Notes under the pieces: generated by a model | Seen by the model: the letters and a program-made list of their open reading frames with translations, nothing else | The model's database searches: none | What the model was told of the DNA's origin: nothing | Translations under genes and position numbers: made by a program | Part shown: positions 26,601 through 34,804 of the stretch, piece by piece | How the letters are laid out: each line of letters begins with the position of its first letter | Numbering within the stretch: the first letter of the stretch is position 1 | Source: Hydractinia symbiolongicarpus | Lineage: Eukaryota > Cnidaria > Hydrozoa > Anthoathecata > Hydractiniidae | Length of the DNA: 60,000 bases | Assembly (NCBI RefSeq): GCF_029227915.1 | Contig: NC_079877.1 | Span: 13,083,351 to 13,143,350, forward strand | Direction: 5' to 3'

Positions 26601-28417
26601 TGCAAATATATATTGCAATGCATCTATGTTTTTTGTGTTATCTTAAAATAAACAAGGCGATGTATAAGTTGTACTCTAATTGCTTCATCTCATGTTTTGT
26701 TAACAACATTTTCAAATATCTATCATCTCTTATCATGAGAGATGTGCATATTTTACATGGCTAGCCTCACAAATATCGAGGGATATACCCTGTCTATTAT
26801 TTCCAGGAGGGGCCATGGCGTAGATGGAGAGTCCTAGAGTATTTAATGCTCATTTTGAGCTACGCAGACCCAATTAGAGCCCGGGCTCTACTAGACAACT
26901 CCCGCGCTCTACTAGACAACTCCTGGTATCATCTTGTACCTATAGGTATCATCATATCATCTATAACATCATATAACTCTCATCATCAAATCACATTGTT
27001 ATGCTCATATCATCACATATTATCTTTGAGCTTCCACATGCAAAAACTTGGAAACTTTTTTAAAACGTCTTAGCCAATTCTGAAGATTGTGACTTGGTAT
27101 TTTTTCAGAAGTTAATTATGCTAATATAACATGACATTGTCTATTTACTATAAATGGTGAGCTGAACTTATAATGGTTTACGAAAGCATGCTGTATATGA
27201 TGTAAATGTAGGCATCCAGTCATTCTGTTTGATACTTTAAACACATTTACAGGAATATTATTCTTGGTTATGCTTATCATTTATGCAAGTGATTGATTTA
27301 TAGAATCTAATCTATGACAGTCTTTTAAATTTCGCAAAAAACACCTCAGCAATATATTGTCAACGCACATTAAAATTGCTTCAGCAGCTCTCATCAAATA
27401 GTTTTTCTACTGAGTCATAATACAAGTTAAACAAAGGCCTTATCAGGAGAAAAAACTTTGTCATGCAGTTGTTTGCATGCCTTGGGGACAAGCAAGAAAT
27501 GTTTAAATTTGAACCACGAACACAAAAACTAGCAACTCTTTCAGTATTCCTTATCTCTTAGAATTAAAATTATTTTGGCTATTACTTAGATATTACCAAC
27601 GTTAAAATCTTTTTTTTTATTCGGAACCGGAATTTATTGCTGAGTTGAGCAAAATTTACCATGTCATTTACCTCGGCACTCGGCAATTGTGAGGGCTGTA
27701 TGATGTCATAATCTTGCGTAATTAGCAAAACCTTTAGGTTCCATATATAGAAAACCAATAAAATTTATTTGGAGAAGAAAAAAAAAACGATTTCTAGAGA
27801 AACTTCCAAGTTATTTCAAAGCTTAACTTTTTTAATTCTCTTTTTCCTGGACAGGTAGAACTATGGACATAAATTTTCTACATAGCCCTTGATAAGATGA
27901 TATTTACTTAGTTATTAACATGTTACACTTAAATGAGTGATAAGTACACTGTGCATGTTGAATCTTGAGAAGTATCACTTCTTCAACAGGGTGTGTGTAT
28001 CCAGTCATTTTAGCTGTAATTTTCTCATAAATTGTGAAAAAAATAAAAACAAAAATAAACCCTTTAATCTTATCAAAATAATAGTTAAAAAAAACTTGCA
28101 TTCTCATTTTTTTCTTCCTCAGATATTTCACTGACTGGTGGAACTTCCTCATTTTGTATGTCAGGTTTTTCTTCTGTTATTTCTTCTTTATTCAAAACAG
28201 TTTCCTCCTCTTCTTTCTCTACTGTCTCCACTTGTGTGACTTGTTCGGGCTCTTTTTTATTTCTTGATCTTCTGCTTGCAGTTCCTTTTAATCTACTATT
28301 GGGACTTCTTTTTGTTGTTGATTTGGTGCTAGGACTTGCTCTTGTTGTAGATTTGCTACTTGATGTCCTCTTTGCATTTGGTGCAGTTAAACGTGAGTTT
28401 GGTTTTTTTGAAGACAT
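544..28417 (-). CDS. DNAH2: Axonemal inner-arm dynein heavy chain DNAH2 (3' end off window)
   Basis: Motor heavy chain of a ciliary inner-arm dynein (the two-headed I1/f type in the family literature). It hydrolyses ATP to slide axonemal doublets. Assigned to DNAH2 rather than another DNAH because the divergent tail matches it from memory, for example [29 protein letters not shown] and [16 protein letters not shown], as well as the conserved motor. I traced 56 exons with canonical GT-AG sites and compatible phases, plus one candidate exon (27979-28013). Together they give 11,384 coding bases, about 3,795 codons. Human DNAH2 is about 4,427 residues, so roughly 650 C-terminal residues lie left of position 1. 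The last visible exon ends in phase 2 at 544. No internal stop or frameshift was seen, so the gene looks intact. Exon coordinates are given in the block entries. Confidence 0.95.
1403..1805. repeat. AAAC/AAAT-rich simple repeat array in a DNAH2 intron
   Basis: Roughly 400 bp of irregular AAAC, AAGTAAAC and GGCAGGCAGG tracts, with longer duplicated blocks (the phrase AAGTAAAAGGAAAATAAATA occurs twice, about 80 bp apart). It fills most of the intron between exons 53 and 55 that flanks exon 54. The Phe/Leu/Cys-rich reading frames on the minus strand are artefacts of this repeat. Confidence 0.9.
2758..2893. repeat. 15-bp minisatellite in a DNAH2 intron
   Basis: About nine degenerate tandem units close to AMACGGTTTTAATAC, each centred on a CGGT core. 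It occupies the short intron between exons 52 and 53. Confidence 0.85.
2926..4765 (-). CDS. DNAH2: DNAH2 stalk and microtubule-binding domain, exons 48-52
   Basis: Antiparallel coiled-coil stalk tipped by the microtubule-binding domain. Exons: 4765-4626, 4543-4456, 4313-4191, 3842-3584, 3377-2926. The ascending helix contains [17 protein letters not shown] and [20 protein letters not shown]. The tip region contains [18 protein letters not shown] and [16 protein letters not shown]. The descending helix contains [20 protein letters not shown] and [16 protein letters not shown]. Heptad-like hydrophobic spacing and Glu/Lys richness are obvious in both helices. All splice phases agree. Confidence 0.95.
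4909..7250 (-). CDS. DNAH2: DNAH2 AAA4 module, exons 43-47
   Basis: Fourth AAA module. Exons: 7250-7101, 7025-6858, 6438-6278, 5601-5462, 5038-4909. The nucleotide loop reads [17 protein letters not shown] near residue 2886. The lysine-to-arginine change in the loop is the normal state of AAA4 in axonemal dyneins, not a defect. [19 protein letters not shown] and [15 protein letters not shown] follow, then [18 protein letters not shown] leading toward the stalk. The intron between exons 44 and 45 (6439-6857) contains an 18-bp minisatellite. A possible 24-nt alternative exon lies just before this block (see findings). Confidence 0.94.
6520..6685. repeat. 18-bp minisatellite in a DNAH2 intron
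   Basis: About nine tandem units close to AAACRCCCATGCAGAAAT, some with 1-bp indels, in the intron between exons 44 and 45. The CCATG core is kept in most units. Confidence 0.88.
7661..10654 (-). CDS. DNAH2: DNAH2 AAA3 module, exons 35-42
   Basis: Third, regulatory ATP-binding module. Exons: 10654-10456, 10089-10032, 9836-9670, 9300-9196, 9085-8990, 8677-8585, 8017-7932, 7791-7661. Walker [10 protein letters not shown] lies near residue 2540. Walker B is in [10 protein letters not shown]. Then come [45 protein letters not shown] and [15 protein letters not shown]. The 58-bp exon at 10032-10089 is the smallest of the ring. The intron after exon 34 (10655-11117) contains a decayed LINE tail. 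The intron 8018-8584 holds only a T-rich chance ORF on the other strand. Confidence 0.94.
10780..11028 (+). mobile_element. Decayed 3' end of a non-LTR retrotransposon (LINE) ORF2
   Basis: One plus-strand frame, broken by stops, reads [12 protein letters not shown], then [10 protein letters not shown], then [16 protein letters not shown]. This resembles the C-terminal end of LINE reverse transcriptases (a HxxRMDEDR-type start, a KPRGRPRKTW-like basic patch, and a RDRxxWRxLI-like end). A short ATGATGATGATG run follows, as often seen at LINE 3' ends. It lies in the intron between DNAH2 exons 34 and 35, opposite to the gene. Clade not assigned. Confidence 0.55.
11118..14152 (-). CDS. DNAH2: DNAH2 AAA2 module, exons 26-34
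   Basis: Second AAA module of the dynein ring. Exons: 14152-14027, 13845-13745, 13389-13272, 13137-13020, 12937-12801, 12556-12416, 12169-12011, 11772-11620, 11209-11118. Walker A is GKTGAGKS, near residue 2207. The downstream strings [36 protein letters not shown] and [13 protein letters not shown] are diagnostic of axonemal dyneins. The module ends with [12 protein letters not shown] before AAA3. In dyneins AAA2 binds nucleotide structurally but is not thought to hydrolyse it. Confidence 0.94.
14487..15921 (-). CDS. DNAH2: DNAH2 AAA1 module, exons 22-25
   Basis: Main catalytic ATPase site. Exons: 15921-15732, 15246-15066, 14881-14754, 14639-14487. The Walker A loop GPAGTGKTE lies near residue 1926 of my model, in exon 22. 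Exon 23 begins [13 protein letters not shown], giving an intact Walker B Asp-Glu, followed by [19 protein letters not shown] across exons 23-24. Key lysine, threonine and acidic residues are all present, so AAA1 should be an active ATPase. Introns are 115-485 bp and AT-rich. Confidence 0.95.
16105..18554 (-). CDS. DNAH2: DNAH2 linker (DHC_N2 region), exons 17-21
   Basis: Mechanical linker that swings across the AAA ring during the power stroke. Exons: 18554-18030, 17946-17806, 17585-17286, 17030-16749, 16508-16105. The block contains the family-typical strings [58 protein letters not shown] and [20 protein letters not shown], the last leading straight into AAA1. Motifs are uninterrupted and every exon length fits its phase. 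The 525-bp exon (18030-18554) is the longest of the gene. Confidence 0.95.
18781..26354 (-). CDS. DNAH2: DNAH2 tail (DHC_N1 region), exons 3-16
   Basis: N-terminal tail that dimerises and carries intermediate and light-intermediate chains in this family. Exons in transcript order: 26354-25997, 25919-25755, 25341-25103, 24922-24731, 24479-24342, 24121-24011, 23936-23760, 22560-22179, 22083-21909, 21546-21003, 20635-20336, 20258-20047, 19633-19276, 19140-18781. All junctions keep frame. Recognisable stretches include [74 protein letters not shown] and [20 protein letters not shown]. The first exon starts after a TTTTAG acceptor; its upstream link is the only uncertain join. Intron 22561-23759 holds a small TIR element (separate entry). 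The other introns are AT-rich and empty as far as I can see. Confidence 0.93.
23398..23655. mobile_element. Small non-autonomous TIR element (MITE-like) in a DNAH2 intron
   Basis: The stretch begins AGCCCTCGAAATTAG and ends with the complement of AGCCCTCGAAACTAG, so it has near-perfect ~15-bp terminal inverted repeats about 258 bp apart. TGTCGG and CAATT-type patches are also mirrored further in. It contains no coding potential. I could not define a clean target-site duplication. An interior phrase, TTTGCGACAGCAAAAAAATG, recurs near 30660, so this is a family. Confidence 0.65.
23657..23720. repeat. AAC/AGC-type microsatellite
   Basis: An ACAACAACA-rich run followed by AGCAGCACTAGCAGTAGC, directly after the TIR element and before DNAH2 exon 9. 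Confidence 0.7.
26355..28095 (-). other. DNAH2 5' intron region between exon 1 and exon 3
   Basis: About 1.7 kb, AT-rich. It contains the 35-bp candidate exon 2 (27979-28013) and a 24-bp tandem duplication around GCTCTACTAGACAACTCC near 26885-26930. It also holds one arm of an inverted repeat (26752-26793) and a TIR fragment (about 27675-27699). No other coding sequence was recognised. Confidence 0.6.
26752..26793 (+). repeat. Inverted-repeat arm paired with 28772-28813
   Basis: Begins TTTACATGGCTAG and contains TCACAA, GAGGG and ACCCTGT in the same order as the reverse complement of 28772-28813. Probably an end of a dispersed element. The two arms face each other about 2 kb apart, around DNAH2 exon 1. 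Confidence 0.6.
28096..28417 (-). CDS. DNAH2: DNAH2 exon 1: charged N-terminal extension
   Basis: The first coding exon starts at the ATG whose first base is 28417 (context ATAGATGTC). The encoded ~107 residues are low complexity: a basic Ser/Thr/Lys/Arg-rich half followed by an acidic Glu-rich half. DNAH2 proteins from other animals, as I recall them, also begin with a basic then acidic disordered leader, which supports this start. The donor is a weak GT at 28095-28094, leaving phase 1. The next certain exon (high end 26354) starts in phase 0, so a small exon is needed between them. A 35-bp candidate at 27979-28013 (acceptor TTACAG, donor GTGATA) fixes the phase exactly, but it has no homology support. 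A TTTTAG just upstream of the ATG may be a 5'UTR acceptor. Confidence 0.75.
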
Positions 28418-28771
28418 CTATGTCTTTAATGCTATTCTAAAAAAGGTAAATTTATAAAATTAACAAAACATGTTATATTAATAGTGATCTGCAAAAATGA
28501 GGATTATTTTTTTGTTTTTTTCCTACAAGTTTCTTGTTAAATAAAATTGGATGATTTTTAAGCTCTTTCATTGTTTTAATATGGTTTTAGAAGAAAATAT
28601 GGCATTGTTCAAGCTCAATAATAATTTTGATGGCTTTAAAAAAATACAGCGTTGTTAGCTCCATTTGGTCACTTACTGATGGTTTTAGAAAAAAGGTGGT
28701 GAAACAATTTATTATTGTTATTATTTTTTGATATACGCTACATCTTGCTTTAAAAATCAAAAATGGGGATA

Positions 28772-28813
28772 TACAGGGTGTACCCCTCCAGTTGTGAACC
28801 TAGCCATGTAAAT
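28772..28813 (-). repeat. Inverted-repeat arm paired with 26752-26793
   Basis: Read on the minus strand it begins TTTACATGGCTAG and ends near ACCCTGTAT, matching the plus-strand arm at 26752 with a few mismatches. Confidence 0.6.
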
Positions 28814-30597
28814 TATACATCTATCTCTTTCTACTTTTTTCCCGTGGTTTGTGCTGTTTTTGCTCATTTTTTGTTTTAGTATGATTCTCACACGTATTTA
28901 TTTTCTGTTCTTGTACCTATAGATAACTAGCTAAACAGAAAGCAACTAGCATTGCTAAATCAAGTTAAAAAAAACAACATACATTAAAATAATTAAATTA
29001 TATATACTCTTAAATAGAAAACACAATAATCAGGAAAAACCAATTCTTCTTTTTTGATTTCTGTTCCTTAAATGAAAATTAAGTTAAATCCAATTTGCAA
29101 TGTGGTCCCTTTTTTCCTGTAGGCGTGTACTGAGTTTTGCAAACATTTGCAACTCATATATATAACTTTTAAGTGTGTGCATGCATGGCATGAAACAGCA
29201 TCAACTCAACATCAAATTGTTATTAAAATATTCATGTTTTTGCTCTCCTGATTTATTTCCTTGTAAAATTGAGTTGCTTTGGTTTAGGTCTTTCAAGAAA
29301 TTTTGGTGGGAGAAACAAATTATAATAACGCGCTTAGAAAAGTGGTCTGTCACACTATTTTTCTGCTTAATGTGTTTGGGTACAAAAACGCACCTCACAG
29401 GTTTTTTAAATGGGTGAATCACTACTGTGTACAAGTTCAAAACTCTATGACTACAGCTAGCCAGCTATACTATGATATTTAGCTGGATAAGGTTCAAGAA
29501 TCTTTTTTCAAACATATCAGATGGTTAAGATCAAAATTAAAATAAGAAGTCTCAATTGATGTTTACCAGGGTACCTCAAAAATCCTTTTCGCACAACGTT
29601 TTTTGTAAAGTAAACATGATCGGCTGTGACCTTTTAGAAGAAGCGTTTTTTCTATACGAACCCAACAATTCTCCTATTGCAATAGACTAATAATATTTGT
29701 TTACTTATGAAAGAAACATACCAATTTTAAAAACCATGGCGATCATAAAAATCTGGGCGTAATTTAATAAGTCTTTTTTGACATGAAAAATATTTTCAAC
29801 AAAAAATTACAATACAGCTAAATTAAAACATAAACCTATATAGAGGAACTTAGAAATTAAATATAATTGTCATTATCATTAAATAACACATTTGTTGCTA
29901 AGAATAAATCTTGAAATATACCCCCGGAAAAGTTTCGAACACACAAATTGCAACTGTACAAATTGCGGACCGCTCCAATGACATTAAACGGTTGGCAAGG
30001 TTTTGAAATCAAAACGACTTAAAAAAACCAATATGAGTCTACATTTAAGGATGCTACTAAAATAAAAAGTGTGCTGCTAATTCATTGTAAATATAATGAA
30101 AATATTTAAAAATTACAACTTTTCTTTTACGCGATATTTTTAATTTTATAAAATATTCCCTAAAAAATTGCTCCCGGCAACCCTCGGACCGCCACCACAG
30201 CTCACCCAAAATGGTAGCCCGCAAATAGCGATGTACCGTTTCTTGACAAAGTGTTGTGTGTTGTGGTGAGTGGTGATGGTGTGGCAGACATTCTCACTTT
30301 AAAAAATAAGTCAGGGAAAATCCCGTAAATTCCACATCCCCAAAGAATGTATATATCCCTTATATATCCTTTAATTTTTCGTAAGAAATCTTGTTAACCA
30401 ACATTTTAAGCTCTAAAAGTCCAGCATTATTTTATACCTTGAGTTCTTTTAATTATTAAAGCCACAAGCAGAGTTTAATGATAAAAAGAATAGGTTACCA
30501 TGCCCAGGGTAACAAAATAATGATTAATAGTGGTGCAGTGTAAAGTTCATTGCTCCCAGAGCTTTCTTTGTGAACATTCCACCCCCTTCAAATAGCC

Positions 30598-30687
30598 AGC
30601 CCTCAGAATTATTAATGCTAGCAGTCGGCAATTGCTATCTTAAATCTTCCCTCAATTGAATTTGCGACAGCAAAAAAATGCAGATGG
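30598..30687 (+). mobile_element. Truncated copy of the AGCCCTC TIR element
   Basis: Starts AGCCCTCAGAATTA and ends with TTTGCGACAGCAAAAAAATG, which also occurs inside the element at 23398-23655. The right end is missing. Further AGCCCTC-type ends occur at about 27675-27699 (reverse) and 31735. Confidence 0.5.
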
Positions 30688-33089
30688 TAAAGTGTAAATT
30701 CAATTGTTTATCTTAATCAGAAGAATAAGAATTATATTCTGTTTCGTTTAATTTTTAAATCTTGTTGGAAGTTTTATTCAATTCATTTTTCCATTTTTTT
30801 CTGTAGCTACATTGTTAAAACTTGTTAAAAGTTTTATTCATTCTTTCCATTTTACATAATTATTCAAGACATCTTGTAAGATTTTAGTAGGCATGCAATT
30901 AATCGAATAACTTTCTGCATGTGCGGCACACAGGCAATCTTAAAAAATTTAATTTTCAAGAAGCAAAAGTAAAAACAGAATTCCTTTACCCTCGTACACT
31001 GCACAGGGGCTATTGTTTTGGCATGGGGAACCTACAAATAACAAGTTCCACCAAAGTTCACGGCTGGGATTTCAAACCCATGGTACAAAAAAGAATTGTA
31101 CAGTTATTAATTAAACGTTGTATTGTGAGACAAACAATATTTAATGTAAATTAAATTACGGATTTGTTTTTAGTAATACAGAAGTGTGACTGGGTATCAT
31201 TTTTAAGTGTTAATAATATTAATTTCACAACCTAGTTCCTCTGACTGGATTAATATATGCTGTTAAAAATATTAAAATTAAGTTTGAATGATATATTTCA
31301 TCTTTCTTTTCTTTTTTTATATTCACTTCTTGCAGGTGGCCACAAAAAATTTTAGAAAAAATAATTAAAAAATACAATTAATAACGTTTGTCCTTCATAT
31401 TACTGCCACTCATTTTATTATATACACCCTATGAATACTAAAATGAAAATGAATATAAAAATTATAAACACATGAGAAAAAACTTCTGTACATCATTGTT
31501 ACAGATGATTTATAATAACTAAATAAATATTTTGTTTCTTTTTATACCAAGAATTCATATAAAAAATCTAAAAAAAATTTTAGATCACATTAATATTAGT
31601 GGCATCTCATGCTTTCTTGTTATTAATTTATTTAGTTATCTATTTTTAAATCGTTTCAGGCGTGTGATTAATCGCACGCATGAAAAATAAATATTAAGTT
31701 TTCAAAATCAATCCATTTTGTAGCGTGTGATGACAGCCCTCGAACGAATTTTTGGAGACTTGTCACACAAAACGCCCGATAGATTTCTGTCATGGTTTGA
31801 CACTTTTAGATCTCAGAAATTATTGAATAGTCCTGGTCCTTTTAATCCACGAGCAAGCAAGCCAACCTGACCATCCTAGCTAATTCACCGACTCCTGACT
31901 TAGTTAAAAGAACTACGTAGACATAAATCTCTTTTGCCTGGCCCCTTTGTTGTTGGTAACCAGGTCTTACACCAGAAATCCAGCCATGCGGTTCTTAACT
32001 AATGCGGAGGTAAACGCAGACGAAGCACGGATGAAGCAAGTCTGCAAAACTGCACTTACAGGCTGAATAGTCATTTTATCATGGATTTAATTGTAGATAG
32101 TTTCTTCAGGTCCGAATTTAATGGATTTTTTCTTTATGCCTGTAAAAACAAAACCCACGTGCGGTGTAAATTTTTTTGAAGTTTTAAGCCACGTGGATAA
32201 AGATTTTTTTTAACCTGAAAACAAAGCTTATTTTTGCCTATTTGCTTGTGATGACCTGAAAAGTGAACAATAAATATAAAAATGACAGTATAGTCATGCA
32301 TACTATTTCGGACATGTATAAAAGGAAGTTAAGATTGAGAGGGTCACTATACTAGTAGACGCCCGATCATCGTGTTTGGGGTTCACGATTTAAAACGCCC
32401 CCCCACTTTTCTACCACAAAATGAATGCGCAACAAAAAATAACCTCGGAGCCTGTGTCGTATGCGTAACATTCTTTGCACATGCGCTTTACATCGCACAC
32501 ATTACTTGATTTACACCTGCGAATCATCGCACACCTACTCAAATATTCCTGAAAAAACTGAGGTTTTGCTACCGGTTTACCAGTATGAGATCCCAAATTC
32601 TTATCCCAAAAGAATAAATGCAAAGAAAAAAAAACTAGTTAAGTAAATATAAGCTCTAAGTAGTGTTTTTCTTCAGCAAATTTGCAATCCTTCAAACAGA
32701 TTAAACTGCTTGGATTTGACGTACATGCGATCACATTCGTAACATTTGAATGCTTTGAATTCCAAGCCTACCACCATCTTTACTCACTCAGCCATTTCAA
32801 AGTTGATCAAGTGAACGATAGCTTCAGCCTGTGTTATAGACCCAATGCTACAGTACTGTGAAAAGGTTTGTTAACATCGCGTTCGTGTGACGAGCATGGT
32901 GCACGCGAACCATGATAAAATCGTGGTCTTTAAGTATAACAAACATTCAAACATTCTATGGTGGGCACCCCGCTAATATTATTATCTCCACAAAGGATCA
33001 TACGTCCCACAATTATTTCATGATTTTATTATTTTAAAAGTTTATAAACGAAAATTTGCGATAGAAATGTTTTTATATACCATTTTGAT

Positions 33090-33377
33090 TCACAAACGAT
33101 TTAAATCTATTATATAGCCAGCTTTATGACAACGAATTAAAACAACAAGTGTTGATTTATTTTTTTGCAGTCGTTTTTGATTTAATTGATAAACTAATAC
33201 CGTCTTTGTTGTTTTACAATAGAAATCTAACGTAGACACCTTGGTGTAATGTTTAATTTTTAACAGGTTTAACAGGTATTTATCAGCAACAAAGACTAGA
33301 AACAAAAAATATATAAAATTATGTAATAAAATGCAAGTAATAATTGTCCAAAAATTTGCTGTTTTGAGTGCCGCCAT
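33090..33377 (-). CDS. Possible small ORF or first exon, unknown protein
   Basis: A 95-codon minus-strand frame opens with an ATG in a strong context (GGGAAATGGCGGC), an unusual GC-rich start for this AT-rich region. It begins MAALKTANFWTII and has one hydrophobic stretch that could be a signal or membrane segment. I recognise no family. A possible acceptor inside the frame (TTTCTAG) and its AT-rich second half make a full-length product doubtful. It may be a chance frame or the first exon of a lineage-specific gene. Confidence 0.18.
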   Translation of the reverse strand: MAALKTANFWTIITCILLHNFIYFLFLVFVADKYLLNLLKIKHYTKVSTLDFYCKTTKTVLVYQLNQKRLQKNKSTLVVLIRCHKAGYIIDLNRL

Positions 33378-34726
33378 TTCCCTGCAATCTAGGGACCTCA
33401 AAACCCAAAATTGTCACTGTCTAGGTCTGCAAAAAAGTTAATTACTGTAATTGCTGTGATTCAGTTGGTTGATTTAGAGCCTCTAATTATCTCATCAACT
33501 AATAAATTGCCAAAGATGAGTTTGTAGATGACAGCTGTAACTATTGAAATGTAGCCTAGGATGAACTTGCTTGTTCATGACATAATACTATCCATATTAT
33601 TCTATAACAATGAATGAACAGACCAGGGCTTGCATTAGCAGGTCACAATTGCCGTCTTTGCAATTAAAAAATGTTATAATTGCGAATTTCATTTTTTCAA
33701 TCATTTGTATCACCTATTTTATAATAGTTGCTTCAACAAAATAACCATTATCAAGGAATAAATGGCAAGTTGCCTACAGTGCTCCTAAACCACAGTTGCA
33801 GCAAAAGTTTTTTTCCTACATTTATCAAATTTTGCGACCCCTGCAGATAAGTAGTAATATTTTTATGTTCAAATTTGTTCAACATTGTGCATCTTAAAAA
33901 TAGTAAACATAGGGAAATTTAATGAAATTTAACGGAATTCATCAATGCCTGACTCTTTTACTTCACACTCAATTTTTAGGGAATAAAGCACATTGTGTCA
34001 GGAAAAATCGTTACATCTACCCTAAGGAATTATTCACATTTTGTCTTATTATAAATTGTCTCATGAATTTTTGGCGTTCCTCTAACACTTGCATATCAGA
34101 CGACCTTTTATGATAATTGCAGTTAGTAAAAATATCCTAATTCATCTCAATCCATTTTTTTAGTATATACTATTCGTATTATTTGATTTAAACAGACAGC
34201 TCTAGTGGTGATTCTGCAACATAGCACTCTCCATATCATTATGATTTTGACTAGAATCCATCCCTTAAACTTACAAAACTACTGGTGAATTGGGCAGGTG
34301 TTCTTTTTAATGCTCATGCAGACGTATAAATGGAATAAATGATGTAGCAAATTACCAAAGTGAATCTGTGGAGGGGAGCACACGTAGCAATAAAATGTTT
34401 TTTATCTTAAAAATATACTACACCCTGTCTAGTTTTATAATAATATAGGTTTTTTTCTAATGAATGATAACAATAGATTAAAATGTCATACCCCTGCCTA
34501 CCCCAGTAGTGTTTAGTCTGTCTGTTCTGTAAAGTACACAAGTTTCACTACTGGCGAAATTAATGATGTTGTAGATCCTAGATTTATGGCTAAGGAAATC
34601 AGAGGTCATAGCCATGCAATCTTGTCGGTGAAGCTTAATTCTTAATTTGTTTCTGCTATTAATAAGTTTGACAAAAATAATTTTGAATAATTACAAAAAA
34701 TACTGTATCAGAGTGTATCAGAGCAT

Positions 34727-34804
34727 GAACGTTTTCTTGTCATTTCGAACCAAACACAGTGATTTTTATCACTGTGTTTGGTTCGAAATGACAAGAAAAC
34801 GTTC
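34727..34804. repeat. Perfect 37-bp inverted repeat with a 4-nt loop
   Basis: Left arm 34727-34763 and right arm 34768-34804 are exact reverse complements, separated by TTTT. The arms start GAACGTTTTCTTGTCATTTC. Pairing stops abruptly at both outer ends. It lies in the intergenic region, away from any exon I can see. Confidence 0.95.

Noticed and set aside
26846-27073. 75-codon ORF with a duplicated RALLDNS peptide
   Set aside because: The duplication is a 24-bp DNA tandem repeat in the 5' intron of DNAH2, with no further support.
544-28417. Assignment to an outer-arm dynein heavy chain or cytoplasmic dynein
   Set aside because: The tail sequence and the stalk and AAA motifs match DNAH2 far better, and AAA4 has the axonemal GGSGRQS loop.
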